From Anaerobiospirillum sp. NML120448 (lineage in GTDB: Bacteria; Pseudomonadota; Gammaproteobacteria; Enterobacterales; Succinivibrionaceae): 64,000 bases of DNA. The translations under genes and the position numbers were made by a program. The stretch is taken from positions 26,179-90,178 of the forward strand of contig NZ_JALKIM010000007.1 of assembly GCF_023050945.1 (NCBI RefSeq), in the 5' to 3' direction. Below, one piece after another: positions 39,801 to 49,474 of the stretch. The notes under the pieces are model-generated. The model ran no database searches. It saw nothing but the letters and a program-made list of their open reading frames with translations, and had not been told where the DNA came from. Each line of letters begins with the position of its first letter. The stretch's first letter is position 1.

Positions 39801-42039
39801 GCTTTTCTAAGGCACCGTCAACAATGACATCGTTAGGGTTAATAGCTTTTAAGGCCTTAAGAACTTGCCAAATACAGGCAAACTTATCAGAACGGCTTAA
39901 GGCATTATCAATATCACTTAAGTTGTCTACCACTAAAGGCAAAATGACATAGCCACGCTTTTTACCTGGGGCACGACGCATCACACGGCCCACAGTCTGT
40001 ACTACCTCAACTTGGGACTTGCGTGGCGATAAGAAAATAACAGCATCAAGCGCAGGTACGTCAACACCTTCGCTAAGACAGCGCACGTTAAAGAGAACTT
40101 TGCAGTGATCTTGCTCTGGCTCTTCACGAAGCCATTGGAGAAGGGCTCCTTTTTCATTAGCATTCATAGAGCCATCAATATGCTTACAATCACAGGTTAG
40201 TTGGTGATTAGCAACATATTCGTACTCTTGTTCCTCAAAAGCATCACGCTCTTTATTACCCAGCTCTAAAACTTTGGAGCGATAAACATTAATGACATTA
40301 TCAAACTCTTGAGTGAAGAGCTTAGAAGCCAGTTTAATGTTCTTAGCATCTCTGTTAATTACTTGAGCAAAGCCTACCGCTCTTTTCATTGGCTTAGCAT
40401 CATCGAGCAAGTCTTCAGAGGTGCCATACTTGTTGAGAGCCTTCCAGCTACCAATAATACGAGCAGCGTGATCCTCATTAATTTTCTCAATGAGAGTACT
40501 ATCATCTCGCACAAAGCGAGAGTCTGAGGCCAGAATAATAACTTTGTAGTCTACAAGACAGCCTAATTGCACGGCCTCATCGAAATTTAAACTATGGAAT
40601 ACTGGGCCAAAGACATCAGTATCATCCATAGAGTAAAGCACTACTTCATTTTTGTCTTTTTGTTCTTGTGCTGCATCACCATAGATCTTTGGTGTGGCAG
40701 TCATATACAAGCGCTTTTTAGCATGTATATACTGGTCATTATGAACACGGGTAAAGACAGCCTCTTCCTCATCAATAAAGTCTAGTTTTGACTTACGTGA
40801 CTTGGTTTTAGCCTTTGGCTCCTGCTCAGCCTCTGTAGTTGCTTGAGTTTGCACTGCATTGAGGGCACTAAGATCAGCGTCCTTTAGGATGCCACTTTGA
40901 GCAAGAATTTCTTTTTTAGTAAGTTCTGGGTTGATAAGGTAGCCACCTGCGGTGCGGTGGGCCTCATCGCAAATTACCAAGTCAAAAGGACGCATGCCTA
41001 AATTGTTTTGAGCAAGGGCAATAACTTCAATGGATTGGTAGGTAGAGAAAATGACTACCATACCTTGTTCTTGGTTCTGCTCTTTATACTTAAAGGCATT
41101 TTGTACATGCTTAGCTAAATCTTGCTCATTAGTAGTAGCAGGATAGTTAAGCTCATTAGGAGTTAATAATTCATCGATAGAGCCGCTCTTAGTCTTTTTG
41201 CCCACAGTGGTGTCAGAGCATACAGCAAAAGCTCTAATTGGAAATTCACTTTGTTGTTTCCAATCAGATAAAGTCTGGCTTAAGAGGGCTAAGGATGGCA
41301 CTAAGAAGAGCACAAAACCATTATTATTGGTTTGGGCCTCAGCAATCTTTAAAGAGGTATAGGTCTTACCTGTACCGCAAGCCATAATAAGCTTGCCTCT
41401 GTCATGAGTTTTAAAGCCTGAGATGACGTTTTGCAGTGCTGTTTGCTGATAGGAGCGCAAAGAGCGCTTAGTTACATTAACTTGCCCAGTCTTAAGATAT
41501 TGAGACCAGTCAATGGAGGATTGGGCTAGCTTTTCACGATCTAACAAATAAGGTTTACACTTGTTACCAGCTAAGGTAGCCCAAGCATTGTCAGACCAAT
41601 TGCTATTGGTAGCAACCATCATACGGCCAGTAAAGAATTCTTTATCAGAAGCTGCGATAAAGGAATCAATTTCCTTTTTAGGAACCTTAGCATCCTTAGC
41701 ATAAAACTTACATTGAATAGCTGTGTAAGTCTGAGGCTCATTATCTAAGCATAAGTTAGTAGCTACCAAGTCAATACCAATGTCTTTTTTATTAGGCACA
41801 AGATCTTTATGGTCTTGAGCCCAGTCGGCATAGGTTTGAATCTTAGTGAAATCATTATTATAAGTAGGATCGTTTTGTAAAAAGTCTAAGACCAAATTTT
41901 CAAAACGAGTACCTTTATCCCTCTCATCACTAGAGCTTTGCTCAATACTTGAGAGCAATTCGTAAAAGGACTGCATATTGTCCTTTTCAACTTCTACTAT
42001 CTCTTGAGCATCAATTTCACTATTTGCTATCTCACTCAT
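36808..42039 (-). CDS. Single-chain Type ISP-like restriction-modification enzyme
   Basis: A 1743-residue fusion of nuclease, helicase/translocase and adenine methyltransferase, the architecture of Type ISP enzymes such as LlaGI. In order: an Mrr-like PD-(D/E)xK nuclease (GTRFE, Glu47; DIGIDLVA, Asp90; QCK, 109-111); a superfamily 2 helicase with Walker A ACGTGKT (220-226), DEAH near 356, TATPK and QTVGRVMRRAPG; a gamma-type N6-adenine methyltransferase with VYTPLEVVDFINHSV, DPFTGTGTFI (about 1026) and NPPY (about 1135); and a C-terminal target-recognition region. All catalytic motifs look intact. Type ISP enzymes methylate and cleave as one polypeptide, so no partner genes are needed and none are nearby. 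It lies just downstream of the tRNA operon, consistent with an acquired defence gene. Confidence 0.93.
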   Translation of the reverse strand: MSEIANSEIDAQEIVEVEKDNMQSFYELLSSIEQSSSDERDKGTRFENLVLDFLQNDPTYNNDFTKIQTYADWAQDHKDLVPNKKDIGIDLVATNLCLDNEPQTYTAIQCKFYAKDAKVPKKEIDSFIAASDKEFFTGRMMVATNSNWSDNAWATLAGNKCKPYLLDREKLAQSSIDWSQYLKTGQVNVTKRSLRSYQQTALQNVISGFKTHDRGKLIMACGTGKTYTSLKIAEAQTNNNGFVLFLVPSLALLSQTLSDWKQQSEFPIRAFAVCSDTTVGKKTKSGSIDELLTPNELNYPATTNEQDLAKHVQNAFKYKEQNQEQGMVVIFSTYQSIEVIALAQNNLGMRPFDLVICDEAHRTAGGYLINPELTKKEILAQSGILKDADLSALNAVQTQATTEAEQEPKAKTKSRKSKLDFIDEEEAVFTRVHNDQYIHAKKRLYMTATPKIYGDAAQEQKDKNEVVLYSMDDTDVFGPVFHSLNFDEAVQLGCLVDYKVIILASDSRFVRDDSTLIEKINEDHAARIIGSWKALNKYGTSEDLLDDAKPMKRAVGFAQVINRDAKNIKLASKLFTQEFDNVINVYRSKVLELGNKERDAFEEQEYEYVANHQLTCDCKHIDGSMNANEKGALLQWLREEPEQDHCKVLFNVRCLSEGVDVPALDAVIFLSPRKSQVEVVQTVGRVMRRAPGKKRGYVILPLVVDNLSDIDNALSRSDKFACIWQVLKALKAINPNDVIVDGALEKLSSRIEVVCVNKNTIDRKTKSNTPRKPVIVDGGGEISIDPTGPTQGTLIGDDFEFKVESTIKSAIIKKLGNRREWEEWAEDVAEICKNQVAFIKDKLNNTENKELRYAFNDFKDQLSCSINGHKSNQDASQNANEALFGGNSLSDDEVIEMLSQHIVIKPVLDALFKGYAFTENNPIARALTDMLEKFDNNGLHKANKELEYFYRSVGIRMQNVKTIAERQSVIVDLFDRFFKVAFPKQQEKLGIVYTPLEVVDFINHSVNDILKQEFGQTFADAGVHVLDPFTGTGTFITRLMQSEDLIPRDALPYKYFNELHAFELMPLAYYVASINMEAVYQEFFPNTPYAPNNITVLTDTFALHDEEVAPIFKDSIGKNTSRRKQVDSLDLRVIIGNPPYSVGQDSQNDDNKNDRYLGENAVDTRIKETYVEEAGKVANKNSIYDSYIKAFRWASDKLGDQGVIAFVTNAGWLDSAAANGMRKCLSEEFNSIYIYHLKGNQRTSGEESRRQGGKVFGAGSRAPIAITILVKNPSAAEKGKIFFGCVDDYMSREEKLGQLAQLGTIKNAQLSEIVPDEHNDWLNQRRTDFAKFITIDGKKTDGLALFKTYSMGISTNRDVWSYNSSSKVIANNFNSCISFYNAQLQSFKELGDKFEKDTNVAKIKWSSSLDSKFDRKISSPEFNSNLVKTSLYRPFFKQKLYNDPFWVHRVSLMPQIFPYSGAENLIIGIVSVGAKDINCLISDSIMDLHVLDSGAQCLPRYVYTEAPKGGLIGEFKSVKPDEHGYVRSDGINEEAVQHFKDAYPEHADKVDVDAIFYYIYGVLHSPEYRSTYANNLQKELARIPRVATYEEFAAFEKAGRALAQLHVNYEAVKPYEGCTIEMADSPSYRVEKLAYGKIAGQKGDAAKDRSTIIYNSSITIRNIPLEAQEYVVNKKSALDWIVERCCVSTDKDSGIVNDFNDYAKEMGDEKYIFNLILRVITVSLETMKIVKALPKLNIHPLDK

Positions 42040-42203
42040 GTCATAACCTCCAAACTGCCTACCGAATAATAGTTAACTTAGTACTTAAGATACTATAATA
42101 TATTTTAGACTACATAAGCGCAATAAACAGTGATCTATCTGTTGTTCTATCTTGTTGTTTAAACAAGCTTTTAGTTAGTAAAGGTGGAGATATTTGAGAG
42201 TGG

Positions 42204-42229
42204 TTTTACATACATGCTTGTATGTAAAA
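42204..42229. promoter_or_regulatory. Perfect 11-bp inverted repeat between tRNA-Leu and the restriction gene
   Basis: TTTTACATACA (42204-42214) is the exact reverse complement of 42219-42229, with a 4-nt loop. It sits between the tRNA operon terminator and the restriction gene, 165 nt before the latter's start. It may be an operator for a controller protein, or a weak second terminator. Confidence 0.5.
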
Positions 42230-42240
42230 AGTGCAGAGAC

Positions 42241-42263
42241 AAAAAAAGCAACCATTTGGTTGC
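42241..42263 (-). terminator. Intrinsic terminator of the tRNA operon
   Basis: On the minus strand GCAACCA pairs with TGGTTGC around AA and is followed by seven T. It begins 20 nt after the tRNA-Leu CCA end. Confidence 0.9.
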
Positions 42264-42282
42264 CAATTCGTTTTTTAAGGGA

Positions 42283-42366
42283 TGGTGCGGGAGAAGGGAC
42301 TCGAACCCTTACACCGAAGGCGCAAGAACCTAAATCTTGTGCGTCTACCAATTTCGCCACTCCCGC
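42283..42366 (-). tRNA. tRNA-Leu (anticodon TAG)
   Basis: The acceptor stem GCGGGAG/CTCCCGC, discriminator A and encoded CCA are present. The anticodon stem CAAGA/TCTTG holds the loop TTTAGGT, giving anticodon TAG. A long variable arm marks a class II tRNA. The T arm has GGTTCGAGTCC. It is the third and last gene of the operon. Confidence 0.96.
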
Positions 42367-42391
42367 AGAGTGGGATCAACATAATCTTAAT

Positions 42392-42468
42392 TGGGGTGGC
42401 TGATGGGGCTCGAACCCACGACAACCGGAATCACAATCCGGGACTCTACCAACTGAGCTACAGCCACC
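42392..42468 (-). tRNA. tRNA-His (anticodon GTG)
   Basis: It starts GGTGGCTGTAGCTC and ends AGCCACCCCA, including the extra G-1 paired with C73 that is unique to tRNA-His. The anticodon stem CCGGA/TCCGG encloses TTGTGAT (anticodon GTG). It is the middle gene of the operon. Confidence 0.97.
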
Positions 42469-42498
42469 AGAAAGATTATATTAATCAATGTTGACGCT

Positions 42499-42575
42499 TG
42501 GCGCGTCCTGAAGGAGTCGAACCTTCGCCCCACAGCTTAGAAGGCTGTTGCTCTATCCAACTGAGCTAAGGACGC
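42499..42575 (-). tRNA. tRNA-Arg (anticodon TCT)
   Basis: The acceptor GCGTCCT/AGGACGC is followed by G and encoded CCA. The anticodon stem ACAGC/GCTGT encloses CTTCTAA (anticodon TCT), reading AGA/AGG. It is the first gene of the operon. The Arg-His-Leu order recalls E. coli argX-hisR-leuT, though the Arg there has a CCG anticodon and a proM follows. Confidence 0.96.
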
Positions 42576-42628
42576 CCTGCAGGCGACACACAACTTTTTG
42601 TTTTGTTGTGTTGTCTCAACGGGTGCAT

Positions 42629-42657
42629 ATAATATCGATCTCACATATCCTTGTCAA
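42629..42657 (-). promoter_or_regulatory. Sigma-70 promoter of the tRNA operon
   Basis: On the minus strand a perfect TTGACA (42652-42657) is followed by a 17-nt spacer and TATTAT (42629-42634). The segment after the -10 is GC-rich (GCACCCG), a discriminator typical of stringently controlled stable-RNA promoters. The transcript would start about 45 nt upstream of tRNA-Arg and pass through an AC/GT-rich inverted repeat. Confidence 0.88.
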
Positions 42658-42901
42658 CACTTTAACAAAACTTTTTTTAAAATTTTCTAACTTTACTTTG
42701 TCCATGCTCTTAAAATGCTCAAAACCTGTATCATTAGCAATCATTTTGCTAAATGATCAAGCTTATTAAGCAATTTTTGTATAAATATTTTAAAATTACT
42801 TATAACCTCATATATTACAGGGTTTACAGCACAGCAAGAAATGCAAAGCAGCTAAATTTAGCCCTGGCTTTTAAGTCAAAAATAAGAACAAAAGGTGTTT
42901 T

Positions 42902-43732
42902 ATGTTCGGATTAGAGTGGAGTGATCTTATTTTCACAGTGGCCGTGCTCGGAACCTGTGGTTTGGCAGGTGGATTCTTTGCAGGTCTACTGGGAATTGGT
43001 GGTGGTATTATTTTCGTACCAGTTTTCTACTATGTATTTACCTCAGCTTTCAATGTTGACCCATCAGTTGCCATGATGCTTGCTACTGGTACCTCTTTAG
43101 CTTGTATGATTCCAACTTCCATTACCGCAGCTTTGGCTCAATATCGTAATGGTAATACTAATTTAGAAACCATTAAAACCTGGGCTCCAGGCATGATTAT
43201 TGGTGTGTTAGTAGGCTCATTTATTTCTTCATTCTATGGTGGCAAATGGCTGGTCATCCTCTTTGGCTCAATTATGTTACTTAATAGCTTAAATACTTTC
43301 TTTAGAGCTAAAGCTAAACCAATGTTCGCCTCCTTACCATCTAAGATGTGGCAACGACTAATTGCATTTTGTATTGCCTTCTTATCCGTAATGTTAGGTG
43401 TAGGTGGTGGTACCTTAACTATCCCTATTTTAAATGCCTGTAGCGAAAAGCCACACCGCTCTGTAGGCACCTCATCAGCCGTTTCCTTATTCGTAGGTAT
43501 TCCAGGTGCTATTGTGCTCTTTATTACTGGTGTTACCCCTGAAAACGCCCCTATCTTCACCGTGGGCTATGTAAGCTTGCTAGCAGTAGCTTGTGTAATT
43601 CCGCTCTCTATTGTGGCTGCACCTTTTGGTGTAAAAGTTGGCAAGAACGTATCTCCTGCTACCTTAAAGCGCATTTTTGCTGTGGCTATGTTTATCGTGT
43701 CTGTACGTATGTTAATTAGCGGCTTAGCATAA
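42902..43732 (+). CDS. TauE/SafE-family sulfite/anion exporter-like permease
   Basis: A 276-residue inner-membrane protein with about eight hydrophobic helices in two repeats. Each repeat starts with the glycine-rich signature of the family: GGFFAGLLGIGGGIIFVP near residue 23 and FLSVMLGVGGGTLTIPIL near 160. Family members export sulfite, sulfoacetate or related anions, but the substrate here cannot be told. AAGG lies seven bases before the ATG. The gene is monocistronic and ends at a bidirectional terminator. Confidence 0.93.
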   Translation: MFGLEWSDLIFTVAVLGTCGLAGGFFAGLLGIGGGIIFVPVFYYVFTSAFNVDPSVAMMLATGTSLACMIPTSITAALAQYRNGNTNLETIKTWAPGMIIGVLVGSFISSFYGGKWLVILFGSIMLLNSLNTFFRAKAKPMFASLPSKMWQRLIAFCIAFLSVMLGVGGGTLTIPILNACSEKPHRSVGTSSAVSLFVGIPGAIVLFITGVTPENAPIFTVGYVSLLAVACVIPLSIVAAPFGVKVGKNVSPATLKRIFAVAMFIVSVRMLISGLA

Positions 43733-43751
43733 TTACTAATACCTAACAACG

Positions 43752-43787
43752 AAAAAAGGGGGCTTGCTGTGGCAAGTCCCCTTTTTT
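43752..43787. terminator. Bidirectional terminator between the TauE-type and kinase-like genes
   Basis: A long stem (AAAAAAGGGG-CTTGC with GCAAG-CCCCTTTTTT, one bulge) around TGTG is bounded by A and T runs. Confidence 0.92.
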
Positions 43788-43794
43788 GTTTTAG

Positions 43795-44709
43795 CTAAAT
43801 ACCTAGGCGCTTGACCTCGGCCTTAGCCTTCTTAACTATATTAGAACGATACCAGCGTGGAATAGGACGGGTAAAGTTATCAAAATCTTGCAAAATACGA
43901 CGAGATTGAGCCACCATGCGCTCTTGTTCGTTTTTAGACTTACGAGCATGCTCTGAACAGCGAGTTAGGGCATAAATAGCACTATAAATAGCAAAACCTA
44001 CCCAGAAATTAGCAGGAACGGTCACACCACCAAAATAGCCATCAATCACGCCAGCGACTACACAAGGCATTTGACCTGCATCTTCACACTCAAAGAGTAC
44101 TAAATCTTCAATAGCATCACCAAAGCCATAAGAGGCACTTGGTTTTAACACTACATTACCAGTATTAGTTAAAAAGACATTGTCTAAACGTAAACCACCA
44201 TAGCGGCGAGTGAGCTTGTAATCTCCCAAGCCATCAATACGATCAATAATGGCAGTAAGAATTGGAGCCTCATGATTGAAGCGAGGGCCTTTAGTTAGAT
44301 AATTAGTAAGCTTACTATGAATGACATCACGTCTTTGCTCAGCTTTATCTTTTTGTGGGCCTGTTAAGGTGTCTTGGTGTAATAAAGCAATAGCTCTACC
44401 TAACTTTTTACCATTAGAGTATTGGACATGAGGATCAACTACTGATAGAAAGTTTTTAAACTCACCTACATTCTGATAAGCAAACACAGCTGAGGTAAAT
44501 TCATTGTTGGACTGTAATGAAATACCCTCAAGAATGTTATTAGGAGCTAAATCATGAAAAATCTGAGTGCTCTTAAACTGGCGAGTAATACGTGACTTGT
44601 TATACTTTACAGATCCTTGTAAAGCTAAAAACTTATCATTCGCACCTTGCAAGGCCACATATTCATTGCCATGCAAATCAAATGAAACAGAACGATAACC
44701 TAATTGCAC
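43795..44709 (-). CDS. Degenerate kinase-like (APH/phosphotransferase-fold) protein
   Basis: A 304-residue protein with a weak likeness to the aminoglycoside-phosphotransferase/protein-kinase-like fold. GKKLGRAIALLHQ (100-112) precedes a segment in the place of the catalytic loop, RRYGGLRLDNVFL (168-180), and GFGDAIEDLVLF (195-206) resembles the G-D-P-x-x-D-L helix. The HGD catalytic aspartate is replaced by Gly172, and the metal-binding aspartate of the IDFG-like strand is not seen (VVLKPSAS, 187-193). It may be a pseudokinase or a divergent enzyme. GTG at 44709 with GGAG eight bases upstream is preferred over TTG at 44745. It is monocistronic. Confidence 0.6.
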   Translation of the reverse strand: MQLGYRSVSFDLHGNEYVALQGANDKFLALQGSVKYNKSRITRQFKSTQIFHDLAPNNILEGISLQSNNEFTSAVFAYQNVGEFKNFLSVVDPHVQYSNGKKLGRAIALLHQDTLTGPQKDKAEQRRDVIHSKLTNYLTKGPRFNHEAPILTAIIDRIDGLGDYKLTRRYGGLRLDNVFLTNTGNVVLKPSASYGFGDAIEDLVLFECEDAGQMPCVVAGVIDGYFGGVTVPANFWVGFAIYSAIYALTRCSEHARKSKNEQERMVAQSRRILQDFDNFTRPIPRWYRSNIVKKAKAEVKRLGI

Positions 44710-45244
44710 GCTGCTTACTCCAACTTTAAAGCAATTTTGTACCAAGACCCAAAATACTAAACTAGCATAATTATACTCAAGCTAAAAGCAAGTATCTTTC
44801 CTAAATTAGCATAAAGCACACATTAGGCCAAAATTAATTGACACAATTTTAATGCATCTATCCTGCTTTATTTCTTAGATTATTACTAGTCGCCCGCTCT
44901 TTAATTAAACTGCGTTTATTATAAAAAAGCCATTTTTACTAACTTTTTGTAAATTTTTTTCACTTTTAGGCTGTATAATGGCGACACTTTTTCTAGTCTA
45001 GCATGCTGTTAAATTTAAATATCCCAAGCTCTTTGTTGCTGTTGTTTCAGTTAACAAGTTTACTCAAACTTATTAACTGCCGTTTCTTTGTTAGTTTAAG
45101 GGAACGCGCTTATTAGCTAACAACCTTAACAGGGCTGATATTTGCTGCTAGTACTGGTCAATTTATTGGCTAAATGTAGCTTTACTAATCATAAGCTCGT
45201 TTAGCTTGTGCTCTTTTTTGGAACCAACAGGGAAGCCGATAAAA
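44710..45244. other. Divergent region upstream of sstT, with a candidate promoter
   Basis: No gene. A TATAAT at 44974-44979 on the plus strand is a perfect -10 box but has only a poor -35. It would give sstT a leader of about 260 nt, which contains several short inverted repeats (for example AAGCT/AGCTT near 45190-45205). Confidence 0.45.
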
Positions 45245-46483
45245 ATGCTTGAGCCAGTTAGCCCAAATAATCCTATAGCCAAGTTCTTTAATGCTATTCC
45301 ATTCATTATGCAAGTAGTGATTGGACTTATCTTAGGTGTGATCTTAGCCATGATCATTCCTGGCGATAAAACAGTCTTACCAGCTTTTGGTAGTTTATTC
45401 GTTTCAGCTTTAAAAGCTATGGCCCCTATCTTAGTTTTTGTTTTAGTATCCTCAGCTATTGCAGGACATAACAAAGGTACTAAGACCAATATGAAGCCTG
45501 TAATCTTGGTATATTTTTTCTCCATGATTTTTGCTTCTATCTTAGCTTTAAGCATGAGCTATGCTTTTCCTGTTACCTTCCCAGCTCTAGCCGATGCAGC
45601 TAGCGAAGTTTCTCCACCTCAAGGCATCTCAGAGGTTTTATTAAACTTCATTATGCAGGCTGTTGATAATCCAGTTAATGCTTTAATTAAGGGCAACTAT
45701 GTTGCTATCTTAGTTTGGGGTATTGCCTTTGGTCTCATGTTCCGTGTTGCTCATGAGCCTACCAAATTGGTATTAGACGATTTAGCTCAAACTGTAGCTG
45801 GCGTAGTACGTATTGTGATTCGCTTTGCTCCTTTAGGTGTTATGGGCTTGGTATACAGCTCCTGCACCCAAGAGGGCGGTTTTGCTAATCTCTTAAATTA
45901 TGTACAAGTAGTATTAGTATTGGTTGCTACCATGCTCTTAATTGCTTTTGTACTTAATCCTTTATTAGCTTTTATTGTTTGCCGTAAGAACCCTTATCCT
46001 CTTATCTTTACTAGTATTACTCAAAGTGCGGTTACTGCTTTCTTTACCCGTTCTTCTGCTGCTAATATCCCAGTAAACTTAGCCCTTTGCGAGCGTCTTA
46101 ACTTACCTAAAGAGACCTACGCTATCTCTATTCCTTTAGGCTGCACTATTAACATGTCTGGTGCTGCTGTTACCATTGTTATCATGACCATGGCCGCAGT
46201 ACGTACTTTAGGCATTGAGGTTGATTTTGCCTCTGCTTTATTAATGTGTATTGCCTCTGTACTTTGCGCCTGTGGCACCTCAGGTATTGCTGGCGGTTCT
46301 TTAATGTTAATTCCTCTTGCTTGCTCTATTTTCGGTATTGGTAATGATATCGCTATGCAGGTAGTTGGTATTGGCTTTATTATTGGCGTTATTCAGGACT
46401 CTACTGAAACTGCCTTAAACAGCTCCTCCGATGTGGTCTTCACCGCTGTAGCTTGCCGTCAAATCGAAGTACCAAAAGAGTAA
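45245..46483 (+). CDS. sstT: Sodium-coupled serine/threonine symporter SstT
   Basis: Imports serine and threonine with sodium; member of the dicarboxylate/amino acid:cation symporter family. The 412 residues (ATG at 45245; an in-frame TTG lies 39 nt upstream) match E. coli SstT (414). Signatures include QVVIGLILGVILAMIIPG, SALKAMAPILVFVLV, FTSITQSAVTAFFTRSSAANIPVNL (the serine-rich re-entrant loop) and GCTINMSGAAVTIVIMTMAAV. It is a single gene. Confidence 0.96.
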   Translation: MLEPVSPNNPIAKFFNAIPFIMQVVIGLILGVILAMIIPGDKTVLPAFGSLFVSALKAMAPILVFVLVSSAIAGHNKGTKTNMKPVILVYFFSMIFASILALSMSYAFPVTFPALADAASEVSPPQGISEVLLNFIMQAVDNPVNALIKGNYVAILVWGIAFGLMFRVAHEPTKLVLDDLAQTVAGVVRIVIRFAPLGVMGLVYSSCTQEGGFANLLNYVQVVLVLVATMLLIAFVLNPLLAFIVCRKNPYPLIFTSITQSAVTAFFTRSSAANIPVNLALCERLNLPKETYAISIPLGCTINMSGAAVTIVIMTMAAVRTLGIEVDFASALLMCIASVLCACGTSGIAGGSLMLIPLACSIFGIGNDIAMQVVGIGFIIGVIQDSTETALNSSSDVVFTAVACRQIEVPKE

Positions 46484-46558
46484 TCATAAGTTTTAAACAA
46501 CACCCTCAACCTAAAAAAATCTTACTCTGATTGATGGCGTGTTGTATTTTACTTAAGA

Positions 46559-46598
46559 AAAAGCCCGTACTCCCAATCACATAGGAGTACGGGCTTTT
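46559..46598. terminator. Bidirectional terminator between sstT and the ROK kinase gene
   Basis: A perfect 15-bp stem (46559-46573 with 46584-46598) that begins AAAAGCCC and ends GGGCTTTT, with a 10-nt loop. Confidence 0.93.
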
Positions 46599-46599
46599 C

Positions 46600-46680
46600 T
46601 GTTATCAGCTCAGCGCAGCAGTTACACTTCGCTTAGCAAAGCTAAGCAAGCTTGGCTTTGCAAGCTGAGCTTGCTGTTGC
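46600..46680. repeat. AGC/GCTT repeat and tandem-hairpin tract after the ROK gene
   Basis: Short inverted pairs follow one another: GCTTAG/CTAAGC, GCTTG/CAAGC and GCTCAG/CTGAGC. Together they form a cluster of small hairpins squeezed between the ROK stop and the terminator. Confidence 0.55.
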
Positions 46681-47649
46681 TTATTTGAGCTTGTTTACCT
46701 TAAGGTAATGGTACATAGCACCAATGATATTAGCATCATTATGGAACTGACATACACATACCTCTGGCATTACCACTAAAGGAGGATCTAGTGAGCGCAA
46801 TGGGTTGCTTTGCCAAGCTTTTTTAGTACCACGCACAATAGCCTCAATCAGGCAGTCTTGAGCTGAAATACCGCCACCAATAGCGACTTTTTCTAGATTT
46901 AATACCACTGATAGGTTGTAAATTAACTTACCAGTTTCATATCCAAAGTCCTCAACAGCAGCAATGACCTTTTCATTACCCTGATGGTAAAGCTCAAAAA
47001 TCTTTTTACCATCTAAAGGAAATTGTCGCTCATAAGCATGAGGACTAAAGACATAATCTAAATCCAAAGCTTCACAAACACGTAATACCAATCCTGTAGC
47101 AGAAATAATTTGAGCACAACACGCTCTATCTTGCTCAAAATCACGACAATTCATGACAAAAGCAGATAACTCGCCTGCTGAGCCTTGTGGGCCGTTTAGC
47201 ACTTGACCATTAACAATAATGCCACCTCCAAGACCAGTACCTAAAATCAGTACTGCACCCATAGAGACATTTTGCAAAGAGCCAATACCAAGCTCAGCAG
47301 CTGCTGCTGCCTTAGCATCATTAATAATGGCAGGACGGTAACTAGTGGCCTTTTCTACTAGATCAGCTATGTTTTGGCCAAAATTATAGACAAGAGCACC
47401 ACCTGTTCTCATGGTGCCATTATCCTCAATACAGCCAGGCATAGAGATAGCTATACCATCAAAGGCAATATTACGTTCTTTAAAAGAATCTACTACTGAA
47501 GAAATTTGTCCAATAAAGTCCTCAATAGTACTATCTACCTCTTGAGGAGTTGGCACTTGCCCTTTATATGATAATTGAGCATCGTCACTACAAAGAGCAT
47601 ATTTGATAGCAGATCCTCCCACATCAAAAGTGAGAATGTTATAAGCCAT
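46681..47649 (-). CDS. bglK: ROK-family sugar kinase, probable beta-glucoside kinase
   Basis: A 322-residue ATP-dependent sugar kinase. NILTFDVGGSAIKYAL is the phosphate-1 loop, IINDAKAAAAAELGIG holds the catalytic aspartate, and LILGTGLGGGIIVNGQV is the phosphate-2 segment. The CxCGxxGCxE zinc motif of typical ROK repressors and kinases is absent, as in Klebsiella beta-glucoside kinase BglK, and the C terminus (NIIGAMYHYL) is BglK-like. It follows the phospho-beta-glucosidase by 2 nt, so the pair likely phosphorylates and then splits cellobiose-type sugars. Substrate is inferred from context. Confidence 0.8.
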   Translation of the reverse strand: MAYNILTFDVGGSAIKYALCSDDAQLSYKGQVPTPQEVDSTIEDFIGQISSVVDSFKERNIAFDGIAISMPGCIEDNGTMRTGGALVYNFGQNIADLVEKATSYRPAIINDAKAAAAAELGIGSLQNVSMGAVLILGTGLGGGIIVNGQVLNGPQGSAGELSAFVMNCRDFEQDRACCAQIISATGLVLRVCEALDLDYVFSPHAYERQFPLDGKKIFELYHQGNEKVIAAVEDFGYETGKLIYNLSVVLNLEKVAIGGGISAQDCLIEAIVRGTKKAWQSNPLRSLDPPLVVMPEVCVCQFHNDANIIGAMYHYLKVNKLK

Positions 47650-47651
47650 AA

Positions 47652-49091
<1,440 letters not shown>

Positions 49092-49472
49092 TTAACACAC
49101 TCCTATAATTAGATCTATCAAGCTACCACCAAAGATAATCTCGTCGGTAATAAGCGCTTGAAGCCTTTGTAAACTACATTGGCAAACTGTTAACTTATTC
49201 TAAGTTATCCTTGCAAGCAAAATTAACTACTTAGCTAATCCTTTTAGTACATTATTTTGACCTCAAGATAATCACTAATACCACTACCCAAGCGCCTACT
49301 CCCACTCCCACTCATGGTGCTATCAGCTAAAGCGCCTTGCTTAGGTGCAGCTAACTTTCTCAGCCACTTGGCCATGCTTAGCCTGAGGCCAAGCGGCCAA
49401 GCATGGGCTAAGTAGCTAAGACACCAAGCAAAAGACGCTGACACTCTCAAGTTTTTTTGTCCTCACCACGGC
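49092..49472. other. Gap with inverted-repeat tract between the GH1 gene and xerD
   Basis: The part next to the GH1 gene (49092-49240) should hold its promoter, but none is clear. At 49281-49430 lies a GC-richer tract with (CCCACT)2 and nested inverted repeats: CTTGGCC/GGCCAAG and CTTAGCC/GGCTAAG, centred near 49390. A 68-codon open frame runs through this tract on the minus strand, but its composition does not suggest a gene. Confidence 0.45.
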
Positions 49473-49474
49473 CA

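Noticed and set aside
36808..42039. Type I or Type III restriction system needing separate subunits
   Set aside because: Nuclease, helicase and methylase motifs are in one chain and no hsdS or mod gene is adjacent, so the single-chain class fits better.
49244..49450. 68-codon open frame on the minus strand between the GH1 gene and xerD
   Set aside because: It lies wholly in the inverted-repeat tract; no Shine-Dalgarno, no recognisable motif.
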